Assembly (NCBI RefSeq): GCF_963678635.1
Contig: NC_087063.1
Span: 55,205,504 to 55,269,503 of the forward strand
Length of the DNA: 64,000 bases
Direction: 5' to 3'
Source: Symsagittifera roscoffensis
Lineage: Eukaryota > Xenacoelomorpha > Acoela > Convolutidae
The notes under the pieces: generated by a model
The model's input: only the letters and a program-made list of their open reading frames with translations
The model's database searches: none
Told to the model about the DNA's origin: nothing
In this document: in pieces, positions 22,929-31,989 of the stretch
How positions within the stretch are numbered: position 1 is the stretch's first letter
Layout: each line of letters begins with the position of its first letter
Position numbers and translations under genes: made by a program

Positions 22929-25064
22929 ATGGTAGCATTGCCGAAATCCAGTGAATACTGTGGACCGATCAGGAAAAAATCATGCAGTTACGTATCCGGA
23001 ATCACACGGATGGCGTACAATCCCTTCATAAATGAAGACATAAGCGATTGCTTTTTTGATTACGAGCAAGCAGTGTTGCTAAGATTCTGGAAATCAAGAA
23101 CTGCAACGTTAAAAAGCGCTACTTACCAGCAGACCAAGATGGGACTAGTCTTGGAGGAAAAGGTGAATTCACCTTCAGTGCCAAAATCGGACAACCGAGT
23201 GGAGTTTGGATTGGGATTGTCGGACGAATTCTGAGAACGAGTTTGATGGTAGTATGGGAACTAATGAAATCATCATCGTGTCCAAGCCCCAACGCTGATT
23301 CGATATTACATGCGACACAGGATGTGCAGAGGGAACTGAACTCAGACAGTAAATTGCGTGACCTGAACATCATCATCCATAATTTGATGACGACAGCCTC
23401 TAAGAGCAATCGAGAAGACAAGGTAGAGTTGCCTGGCTGGGGACCAGAGGACTGGGTCAAACCTGGTAGCTGTCTGGCAGAAGTCTGTGGACTGGAAGGT
23501 CACGTCTGTGGAGGTCTGGATTGCGTAAAGACCCTGGAGAAGCAACACAAGCAATTGACGATATTGTTTGGGAACATTGGGATGAAGGCGAAAACAGAAA
23601 CGGAATTGATTGCAGATTACCATGGAGGAAAGGAAGTGAATCTAGTGACTGCACTAGGATTCTACGGCACGTTTGGTTCTCTAGAGTCACTTTTGAATCT
23701 AGAACAAAAGCATGAGATGGTTACGACCATCAGTGTTGAAGTGTTTCCAGGAGTGTTGCAAACTGAGCAGAAGTATATTGGAAAATGGAGAGAAGTGATC
23801 GAAGTGGAAATTAACATCCGGCAGAGTGAAACTTATCGAAGACCGACGGGAGCGAGATATATATTGGGATCAACTCTAGCTCCAATGTACAAGATCAGAT
23901 ACCCAGTGTTTTTCGTAGCGGTGGATGTGAAGATTACGAGAACGATCGTGGATCGAGCCTTCTCAGTGCCGAAATGCGTGAGACTAGCAACAGTGTCAGA
24001 AAAATCTTACGAATTACTGTGCAAAATGTTCTCAGCAGTTCCGGTGAGAACCAATGAGGAGTTAGAATTGATACTGGGAAAGAAGTTCATGGGATACGTC
24101 AGTGGAATTTTCAGTGACTTTGAAAGACAAAAGCAGAAGGGATCAACATTCACGGATTACAATGCAGTAGATGGGAATGATGAAGTAAACCGAGTGATGA
24201 TGGAAGTAGAACCACTACTGGAAGCTTCGGGAAAACGTAATTGAAGAAGCATTATGTCAACACATGATGAGTTCCTCTGCCATTGCTTGCTACAAACATG
24301 GTGGTACCCCGGGCGTAGTAATCTGGTGTTGATCTGGGAATGTGGAGAGCTGCTCTCCATGGGTTTACTAGATTCACCACAGCCCATAACTATAGTGATA
24401 GTAGGAGTTACTGGAAGCACATGTAAAAGAGAACAATAGACAGGAGGCGCCGACGAAAGAACAGTTACAGAAATTGGATTGTCTAAAAGATTTAGATCTT
24501 TTTGAAACAATGTGCAAAATCTTGAACAATCCGATGGAAGTGAAAAAGATATAGACCAGAAGACGACTGATTCCATGGTTTAGTGCCAATATGACTGCAT
24601 GATTGTACGAGTATGCCAAGAAACATATGTCGAAGCACAGCAGAGTTTACAGTTCTTATCAGCTGGACATTGGAGCAGGAGCTTTTAAGCGAGCTTTTGA
24701 TACTCATCGGAATACAGTAACCACAGCAGTAAAGAGAACTTCTAGGATAAGTGAACGTGACGGAAGGGAGAAAGAAGAGATGTTGAAGGAAGACTTGGAG
24801 AGAAACGTGACGTTGTGCCTCCATAACAGCTTCAGCCGAAACAGAGACTCTAACGTTGATCCTCTACCTTGTTGTAAACAAACAGTAGAAGAGCAGAAGT
24901 ATCGGAGGACTGCTTCCAACAGCGTCAGAATAGCTACCGACGTGTTGCAAGACACAGATACTGATAGTCGGAGTCAATTTTGCAGGAGGAGGAGATGGAG
25001 CATTCAAAATGGCCGAAAACAAGAACCAAAAAGAAAGAAAATTAGAAGAATTTATAAGTCTTAG
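22929..25064 (+). pseudogene. ORF3 of element 1, four-cysteine protein
   Basis: Coding starts before 22929 (ITRMAYNPFINED, VLLRFWKS) and shifts frame to 23243-24244. It continues past one stop (24242) into 24254-24439 and ends at 25064 after further frameshifts. A cluster CX4CX6CX4C (residues 77, 82, 89 and 94 of the 23243 frame) is conserved in element 2. Later blocks are TALGFYGTFGSLESL, VEVFPGVLQ, VDRAFSVPKCVRLATVSE and GAGAFKRAF...TLCLHNSFS. The C-terminus is strongly basic (RRRRWSIQNG, KRKKIRRIYK), like a nuclear signal. No signal peptide or membrane anchor is seen. Confidence 0.6.
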
Positions 25065-25812
25065 AACTTCGAAACAACGAACAAAGGAAGAAATAAAGAA
25101 GCGACGAAAGAGAAGATGTTAGAACTCAGAATCGTTTTGTATGTGACCAAAAACTCAACTAAGTTTTCAATTGAAACTGAAAAGAAAACATTTAGTTGAG
25201 TTTTGAAGATTAAAGAAATTGTTACATTTACAAATTTGCACTATGATTTTATTTAGTGGCTTTAGAGACACCTACTATTTATTTAGAGAGGCTTGAGTGG
25301 AGAACATATTAAAACTTTCCAGCCTGCATGATTGTTTTTAATCAACTAGGACAACTGATCACTTTGTGGTGACATGAAAGGCTTGGATAATCTCTTGAAG
25401 AAGGAGATTAGTTCATTGTTCCTTCTAACCACCGAGTTCCTTAGTTTTAATATTCAGGGCCAGTATCAACTAAATTTCCGAAGGGAAGAAGCATAGTAGG
25501 ACAATTTTAGCATGTGGGTTGGCAGGACTGTCCTGCGTTCCCACACTTTTTAAACCTAGGAGAAAAAGTTTTAAATCGGGACAAAGACATTGGAAGTCTA
25601 AAAAGATGTTTTATCTTAAGTATATCCTGGAAATTACAGACTGGTGAAACAATTTGGAAGGCTATAGTAGTGTAGTATGATGCCATTTATTTTCTGCAGT
25701 GAGTCGATATGACAGGGATAAAAGTCACTTTATGCATTTTGTAAATTCTGTTCGATGACACTGTACCATGACGATGAAGAATACGAGACTCAATGAGGAC
25801 ATTGACTGGGCT
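25065..25812 (+). other. 3' untranslated region of element 1
   Basis: This is about 750 bases, AT-rich, between the ORF3 stop and the polypurine tract. I see short inverted runs (ACTCAACTAAG / TTTAGTTGAGT near 25152-25205) but no gene. Confidence 0.4.
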
Positions 25813-25823
25813 GTCCGGGGAGT
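25813..25823 (+). promoter_or_regulatory. Polypurine tract of element 1
   Basis: GTCCGGGGAGT directly precedes A and the LTR start TGTG. The same 11-mer precedes the 3' LTRs of elements 2, 3 and 4 in their own orientation, so it is the plus-strand primer site. Confidence 0.7.
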
Positions 25824-25828
25824 ATGTG
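25824..25828. repeat. Left target-site duplication of element 2 (ATGTG)
   Basis: ATGTG here and ATGTG at 48903-48907 bracket element 2. Joining the outer flanks restores GGGGAGT-ATGTG-ACATTCG, which is the polypurine tract plus LTR start of element 1. The exact length (3-5 bases) depends on where the LTR end is placed. Confidence 0.65.
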
Positions 25829-26709
25829 TAACAGTCGCCTACTTAAGTCACATATGAGGGTAAAGAAAAATAGGCCCTATAACCATTGGATCAAGAGTCA
25901 GGGACACTATTTCTTGTGTTTTTCCACCTCACACGGTCGGAGCCAATTCGGTTCACTTGCGACATGAGACTAAAACCTTTGTTACAGCTTAAGGGCAACT
26001 ACCAAAGTACCCCCACTCAAGAAAATAAGAACGCCCCCATACTGCGGTCTCAAGATAACCTAAATACGCGACCTTAAAAACAGGGTCGGAACAATCCGTA
26101 TATAGTTACTTTTTGTTAGACAGTGGAACTTTGATCCATTTCAGATGGATCAACCTAAAACTCGCCTTATCTCAACATAACAATATAAAATACACTCAAG
26201 AAAAATTAAATTGGGTACTCACATACTGGCACACTCTAGGATTTGGGTAACTAAATCAATAAGTAACTCCAGAATGACTAAGGAATTAAGTTTTGACTCG
26301 AGGAGTTTTAAATTAACAAGTCCCAGCTTGAGAATTGAGCTTTAACTTGAGATTTGAATTTTTGTCGCTGGACCAATGGGAGACTTCGGTTGTCTACCCT
26401 TCCACCGAAGGTTCAATCTGGTTCCCTTCTAATTCGCTTCTTTGTTGTTCGTAATCACTCTGCCTTCTGTTTTGAAAAGAACAGTCTACTCTGGTATATT
26501 TCTATGTCTGGAAATCCCGCTGTTTTTTTGACCACTTTCCCGCGATTGTAAATCGGTTCTTCTGAATTTATTATTTTCTCATTTTCAGTTGTCGCGTGAA
26601 ACTTGAGCGTGACATGTCCATATCAAATTTTTGAAAAATTTCATTTCCCACAAAATTAGGTTTCTCGTGTTGCTCAAGGTCAATCTTCCAAATGTGACCG
26701 ACTGGCACA
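25829..26709 (-). repeat. 3' LTR of element 2
   Basis: This is about 880 bases; on the - strand it starts TGTGCCAGTCGG and ends near GGCGACTGTTA(CA). It matches the LTR at 48011-48902 throughout and the LTR of element 4 more distantly. A polypurine tract adjoins at 26711. The ends form an imperfect inverted repeat (CCAGTCGG / GCGACTG). Confidence 0.8.
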
Positions 26710-26710
26710 A

Positions 26711-26721
26711 ACTCCCCGGAC
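26711..26721 (-). promoter_or_regulatory. Polypurine tract of element 2
   Basis: On the - strand GTCCGGGGAGT ends two bases before the LTR start. It is the same 11-mer as at the other three 3' LTRs. Confidence 0.7.
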
Positions 26722-27115
26722 TCAAGATCGATGTCCTTATCGCGTGTCGCCGTCTGCCAGTGAGCCCCCAGAATGTTGAGTGTTGCTCAAGATACAGTGC
26801 CAGTGGTCATTTACAGAAGTTTGCAGCAGATTTAACTTTATATACACCCCAAAAAATCACAACCATGCAAAATTGTCACACTATCGCTAAACAGCAATCC
26901 AAATCTGCATACACCTGCACCCTAAATTTCCGCTGTGTATGCTACTGATTTAATTTCTTTTGTTTTTCCAATCAAAAATCGTCATCCAGCATTTTGATTC
27001 ATATAATAGACATAACATATTAATAACAATATTTTGGTTCATTCAATCTTTGTATCCTTGACATCGGATTTTATCCGAGTTCGCACTCAAGCCCCCTATC
27101 TTTCCCTCTCGAGAC

Positions 27116-27982
27116 TCAAGAAATCGACATTGAGCTCCCTGCTCGTTTCGTGCTCCTCACCTTCGAGGTGCTAGGTCCTGATGCATCTGACACTGTGATT
27201 TGCATCGGCAGCGCTTCCTCATCGTCGGAGCTGATCACGATCTCTTCACAAGCCTTCAATTGTTCGTAGGATCTCATCCACTCCCTTTTCTCTTGCAATC
27301 TCTTCGCCTGATTCGGCAAGCCCTTCACTTTAGATTCCCGGTTCAGGCAAAAGGAGTTGTGTAGGCTCAAACTCACATTCTTTGCCAAGTCTTTTTCCAA
27401 TATTGACTCCCTCGCCATGATGTTGTCTCTAGATACTCGGCCAGCTGTTTTACAACACGTTGTGATTGCATTTCGATGGGTCAATAAGGGTCTTTTGAAG
27501 GCTTCCGTTCCTATCTCAGCCAGGAACTGTCCTCATTCGTTCTGATGTTTTTTCATGTGATCCTTCGTCACCGCGTACAACCAAGACGTCAATGTCGCTC
27601 GAAACCATGGGAAGAATCTTATGCGGCTCCCTACATGCTTGACCTCCATTGGTATAGCGAATACCTTGCACGCAGTCTCAAAAAACTCGAGCCTCCTGCT
27701 ATAATCAATATCATGTATCGACTCCGTTGTCGGTGTCTTCGACTCTCGATATTTCGTTACATTTTCTTCAATCCATCGCAACGCCAGCATTGAACTCACT
27801 ACCAGTAGAGTCAACTTCTGTCGATTATCGGGTAACACGATTGACTTAACTTCTTTCACGTCCCATATCAGACACAGGTTTGATTGCTCCGAATACCACA
27901 CCGTTTGAGCCAGGCGGTGGCACGGGCATTCCCCATGTGTGAGGTTTGTACTCCGGGGGTTGTGTTTGTCTCGATGCTTCAA
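27116..27982 (-). pseudogene. ORF3 C-terminal part, element 2
   Basis: One frame from 27982 to 27116 has a single stop (27533-27535). Homologues in elements 1 and 3 show it is the continuation of the four-cysteine ORF, from which a frameshift near 27960 separates it. Blocks: THGECPCHRLAQTVWYSEQS, LVVSSMLALRWIEENVTKY, EAFKRPLLTHRNAITT and KNVSLSLHNSF. At 27244-27215 the stretch EIVISSDDEE has the form of a SUMO-interaction motif (hydrophobic core followed by acidic residues). The protein is cytosolic or nuclear in character. Confidence 0.6.
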
Positions 27983-28931
27983 TCAGAGGTTCCAACTCCA
28001 TCACTTTTTCATGCGTCACGTCGTTTTCCTCCAGTGCGGATGTGCTGCTTGTCGGTTTACCGATTGTGTTTTGTCTCTCGAAGTCACTCGTGTTCTCACA
28101 TTCCAGGCTCAAGAGTTCCTCCCCCAAGATCTCACTCAACTTATCTCTATGTTCCCCCGGTACAGTCCCCAGGATCTTCCTCAACAGTCTGTGCGAAAGA
28201 GGCGACATTCTTGCCACGCGTACGCATTTGGGCACCAAGAAGGCTTTGTCAATTAGTATCCTCTGGCTGGATACCTCCACCATCTCCATGTGTAGTGGGT
28301 AGTGGCTTCCACACATGTAGGCCATGACTGATCCCACTAGGGACTTTGAGTTCACTGGCAAACTGTAGGCTTCACTCATGGGAATCCCTATTTCCGCCTC
28401 TAGACCAATCTTCCACCCTCTGATATGCTTCTGGATTATTTGCAGCACTCCGGGCCATGATTCCACGCTCAACGCATTTACCAAGTGGTGTTCGGACTCC
28501 AGCATCTCCAGCGACTGTAAACTGCACATCCTTGAGAAGAACCCCAATGCTGTTGCTATATTTACTGTAGTGTTCGTGTAACACTCAGCGACTATCTGCA
28601 CTACACTCTTCTCTTTCTCGGTGATGTCGCCAAACCAAGTGGCTAGATCTTCTCTCTGAAAGGAATGTATCCTGACACATGATCGTCCATCGCAAGAATG
28701 TTCTCCACTTCCACACATCAGGTGCAGACAATTACAGGGTTCCATCTTCTTTGCTAATTTGTCTAGCTTGCTCGTTGTTTCTTCCGACTCCTTACTATGG
28801 GGTAGGATCAGTTTGTGCACCACATTCAGATTCCCCAAGTCCTCATCATTCGTTGGTGACAAGCTTACTCGCTCCGTGACTTCTTCAATCAAACTTGCGT
28901 GGGAATGTGGGCACCAGGAAGGCCTCAGCAA
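27846..28931 (-). pseudogene. ORF3 central part with four-cysteine cluster, element 2
   Basis: A 361-residue open frame; its last 36 or so codons are out of phase with the homologues. Cysteines 68, 73, 80 and 85 reproduce the CX4CX6CX4C spacing of element 1. Downstream blocks TALGFFSRMCSLQSLEM, VESWPGVLQII and DKAFLVPKCVRVARM match elements 1 and 3. No family is recognised; the cluster could bind zinc. Confidence 0.6.
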
Positions 28932-29193
28932 CTTCGAGACAACTACCGGGCTCCATCTTCTTCATTGAAAACTCTAGCTTGTTCATTATTTCTCCCGGCT
29001 CATTATTATGGGGTAGGACTAGCTTGTGTATCACGTTAGGAGTTTTCAAACCTTCATCCTTCGTCGGCGATAGTCTCACTCGCTCCGTGATTTCTTCTAT
29101 CAGGTTTGCATGTGGTAGTGGGCACCAAGAAGACCTCAGAAGCTTCCAAACCGTTCCCAGATTCGTGACCAGCATGCCATTTCCATCTCCCAT
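28740..29193 (-). repeat. ~232-bp tandem duplication inside ORF3 of element 2
   Basis: The segment encoding SSWCPLPHANLIEEITERV to KKMEPGSCL (29160-28945) is repeated as PSWCPHSHASLIEEVTERV to KKMEPCNCL (28925-28730), offset about 232 bases. Elements 1 and 3 have one copy. The duplicate shifts frame, adding to the decay. Confidence 0.75.
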
Positions 29194-29199
29194 TTTCAG

Positions 29200-29400
29200 T
29201 TACACCCTCTTATTTGAGCGCGGTACGCTAATCATCTCTGGCATTTTCTCAAGCATCAGACCTAGGCTCGGTCTCTCCCTTTCCGCTGAGTCAGTTTCAA
29301 TTATCTTCTCTGTCCAAAACTTCAACAACTCTGCCACTTCAAAGTTCCTGTGTGCATTCCCGGCCTCTGAATCCAAGAAAGGGTTAAATGCTATCCCCAA
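29200..29400 (-). pseudogene. ORF3 N-terminal part, element 2
   Basis: A 66-residue frame contains MGIAFNPFLDSEAGN and VAELLKFWTEK, aligning with ITRMAYNPFINED and AVLLRFWKS upstream of the cysteine cluster in element 1 (23010-23095). It was probably continuous with the following ORF3 segment before decay. Confidence 0.5.
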
Positions 29401-29522
29401 TACTCCAGATATATACTGGTAATCCCCCCGTCTCCCGTCTGTTGGGTTTCGAATAGTCTCCAGCCAGGACTAAATTGCGATGCACGTCATGCCCCTCTTC
29501 GAATTTTCTTGTTGTAGGATCT

Positions 29523-29970
29523 TCAAATTTCGTCAAGTTTCCCTAGAGATTGTCTGGAGTCATATTCCTTTTCGATACCCTTACTCTGGTACACTTTCAG
29601 TATGACCATGGAGACTCTCCTCTCCATAGTTTTGCTCCCCATGGCCTTCTGATGAAATACTTGGACGGTACTGTTGGTCACCACTGACATTATCCACCTC
29701 AAGATACAAGTGGCATCTTTTCTTCTCGCTAGATTCAAACCGGAATTATCTCTGGCGAGATGTTGTGCCAGCATCTGATAAACCTCTAGACTCTTGTTGC
29801 CCAGCTTCAACTTATCGTGTGATGTCAACACTTCCAATTCAATTCCCACCAGGCTCCATGCGAACATCAGATCTCCTGTCGTCCTGACAAAAGGGTTTGC
29901 CATCAATGGCAACGCAGACGAGGGTGTTCTCATCGCCTCTTCGAAATTTTCCCGCAGCAGATTTTGCCAA
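29523..29970 (-). pseudogene. Conserved accessory region, element 2
   Basis: The 136-residue frame is homologous to 22450-22720 of element 1 (FVRTTGDLMFAW, ARRKDATCILRWIM). It is helical, soluble and unrecognised. Between 29970 and 30230 only decayed sequence is visible. Confidence 0.5.
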
Positions 29971-30230
29971 TTTCAGTTCAGCTGGCTCCCCAACTCTAAC
30001 TTGTTAATGTCAGCTTTTTGCTGGGTAGCCCAATTGCGACGCTTGCGGGACACTCCACAATCAAGCTTCTTCAGGCAATCCTCCAGTTCTTTCATGGTCT
30101 CCAGAGCCATCCACCAAGGTCGAGCGGTATACCTTGTCGCATTTCTCTCGAGACGATCGCTAGCTACCCACTACCCCGTGGCCTGGTGCTCAGTTGAGAG
30201 CCATTCTTTGCTAACATCTACTTCCCATGT

Positions 30231-30515
30231 TTAGCCACTCGTCGAACCCCTTTTGGTGTTTGCCTTCTGAGGTCGGTAGTCTTCCTCCGTTGTTGACCTT
30301 GTCGAGACTTCCATTCCTTTCATCACCTCGGTTATTTTCCTTGGTGTGGAGCTGCCCTTGGTGCTGTCTTCCAACGTGCTAAAATCATGGGAGCAGTCTC
30401 CTTTCAGATTCTTCTCAGAGACCGCATCCGCCGAGGGACAACTCAACTCTTCTGTCTCTCTTCTCCTCTTCCGAGACATTATCCCTCTACTTGGGGGCGT
30501 TGCCACTATCATCAC
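30231..30515 (-). pseudogene. Basic/Ser-rich linker ORF, element 2
   Basis: A 94-residue frame contains MSRKRRRETEE, which resembles a nuclear localisation signal, followed by Ser/Thr-rich sequence. No clear counterpart is seen in element 1. It overlaps the end of the next upstream frame by 4 bases, so one may be a frameshifted continuation of the other. Confidence 0.4.
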
Positions 30516-30958
30516 CGACTCGACCTCCGGTCCAGCCTCTCCAACTCTTGCCTCCCCCCTTCTCGAGCCTTAGGGATAATAGTTTTTTTAATCATATTAA
30601 TAGTCTCAATCCTATAATCCCCTTCAATCTTAATCATTTTATCATCAGTTTTTTTGTTTGGAGTAGAGCTGTCTTTACGTGCGTCATCTTTGGCCTTCCG
30701 CTTTTCTCCGCTCAGTTTGATAATTTTGCTCGACAGCTCTTCTCTTGCTTTCTCATCCAATCCAGTACCCATCATGACAGGTTCTCCGAACTTCACCACC
30801 GTGTCCCATAACTCCTCCTTGAAGTCTTCCAGGTCTTTGCGAGGGGACGATGTTAGGGGTGGTGTGGCTGTCTTCGCCCAACCGTCTCCATCCAAGTCCT
30901 GCAGCAGTTCCTGTGTGTTGAAATCACTCTCAGCTGGGGTCTGCTCAGGCGTATCCAT
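30512..30958 (-). pseudogene. Conserved accessory region, element 2
   Basis: This is a 148-residue frame. FKEELWDTVVKFGEPVMMGTGL matches element 1 at about 21540-21610. It has an acidic N-terminal half and a basic Lys-rich C-terminal half (KKTDDKMIKIEG). The frame switches near 30955 from the upstream ORF, so this may be one longer protein. Confidence 0.5.
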
Positions 30959-31913
30959 CCAAGAGTCTCCCCTTCTTCTGATTCAGCTCGCTTCCTCTCA
31001 AGCGCGTCTCTAAACCTATTCTCCACGGGATCGCTTCTCTTGTCTTCAGGGGTACCCGCTGATAGGGGTGAGGTTGTATCTGGGTCCTGCTTCTTGTATT
31101 CCGTGAGTGCTACATATAAGGGGCCTGCCGCATTTAGCTCCTGTTCCTCTCGCTTCATCTCCAGTTGCTCCAGCCCGTAGGGTGCTCGATATATCCTCGT
31201 GGCGAACTTCATTTCATCTTTCAAGGCTATGTGTCCTTCCTCCACAATCATTCTTCCCTCATCCCAAACCGGCAGCATATTCTCCAGTTCAGCCTGCTCA
31301 AGCGTCCTCCAGATATCCAGAACCTCGAAGTTCGGGGGCATCGAACCTCTCATCCTCTTCGCTTGGGTCGTACACGAGTTTATTTTGATGTCGCACGTGT
31401 GAAAATAGACTGCGGCTGTGTACCCAATGGACAAAGGATCCCAACTGTCCGTGAAATCCTTCTGTGATTTCTCCACTGTGGCTCTCGCGTGTAGGGGTGG
31501 GACCACCAGCGAACTATTCATCCCCAGAGTCATTCTTCTGACTATCGGGAACTCTGGGACAGCGCTGGGCAGAACTTCTCGCTCAAGTATCATCTCCAGC
31601 TCTCTCTTCACCAGGTCAAAACTTCCCTTCCATGCCGGGATTCTCAAGATCTCTTGCTTATCCGCTGCCAGGGGATTCAAATTCCAGAATTTGGGGTAGA
31701 CCTCTATGGAACCCTCACGTTTCCCCCCCCCCAATCTGCACTGCAACTGCCCCGGAAGTTGAATACCATCAGCTCGGGACTCTTCGCTTTCCCGAAGAGC
31801 ACCGTGTCGCTCATCCGTGCCCGCAATTCCTCCTGTCTGCACCAGTTCAGCGCTGTCCCGTCTACCACACATATTAAGCTCACGTGTGCCACTGAGTTTC
31901 GGTACGCCGCCAC
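30853..31913 (-). pseudogene. ORF2 C-terminal region, element 2
   Basis: Coding reads first in the 31913-31704 frame (AYRNSVAHVSLICVVDGTAL, FGKAKSPELMVFNF) and then, after a frameshift at a C-run near 31730, in the 30853 frame (VYPKFWNLNPL, IPAWKGSFDLVKRELEM, IGYTAAVYFHTCDI). Element 1 has lost most of this part. I recognise no family. Confidence 0.45.
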
Positions 31914-31989
31914 AAGCGGATCAGGAAAGGCTATGTCACGGCCGGCCCATAGACGCAGGTCACGACCTCACCAAGTCCCCTGATCATCC

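Noticed and set aside
22929-25064. ORF3 as an envelope glycoprotein
   Set aside because: It is in the env position and has conserved cysteines, but I see no signal peptide, no membrane anchor and no glycoprotein-like cysteine density; the ends are basic and SIM-like.
25811-26709. The LTR at 25.8-26.7 kb as the 3' LTR of element 1
   Set aside because: Its orientation matches the LTR at 48011-48902, whose primer-binding site shows - strand polarity, and a polypurine tract of element 2 adjoins its other end; the nested-insertion model explains both flanks.
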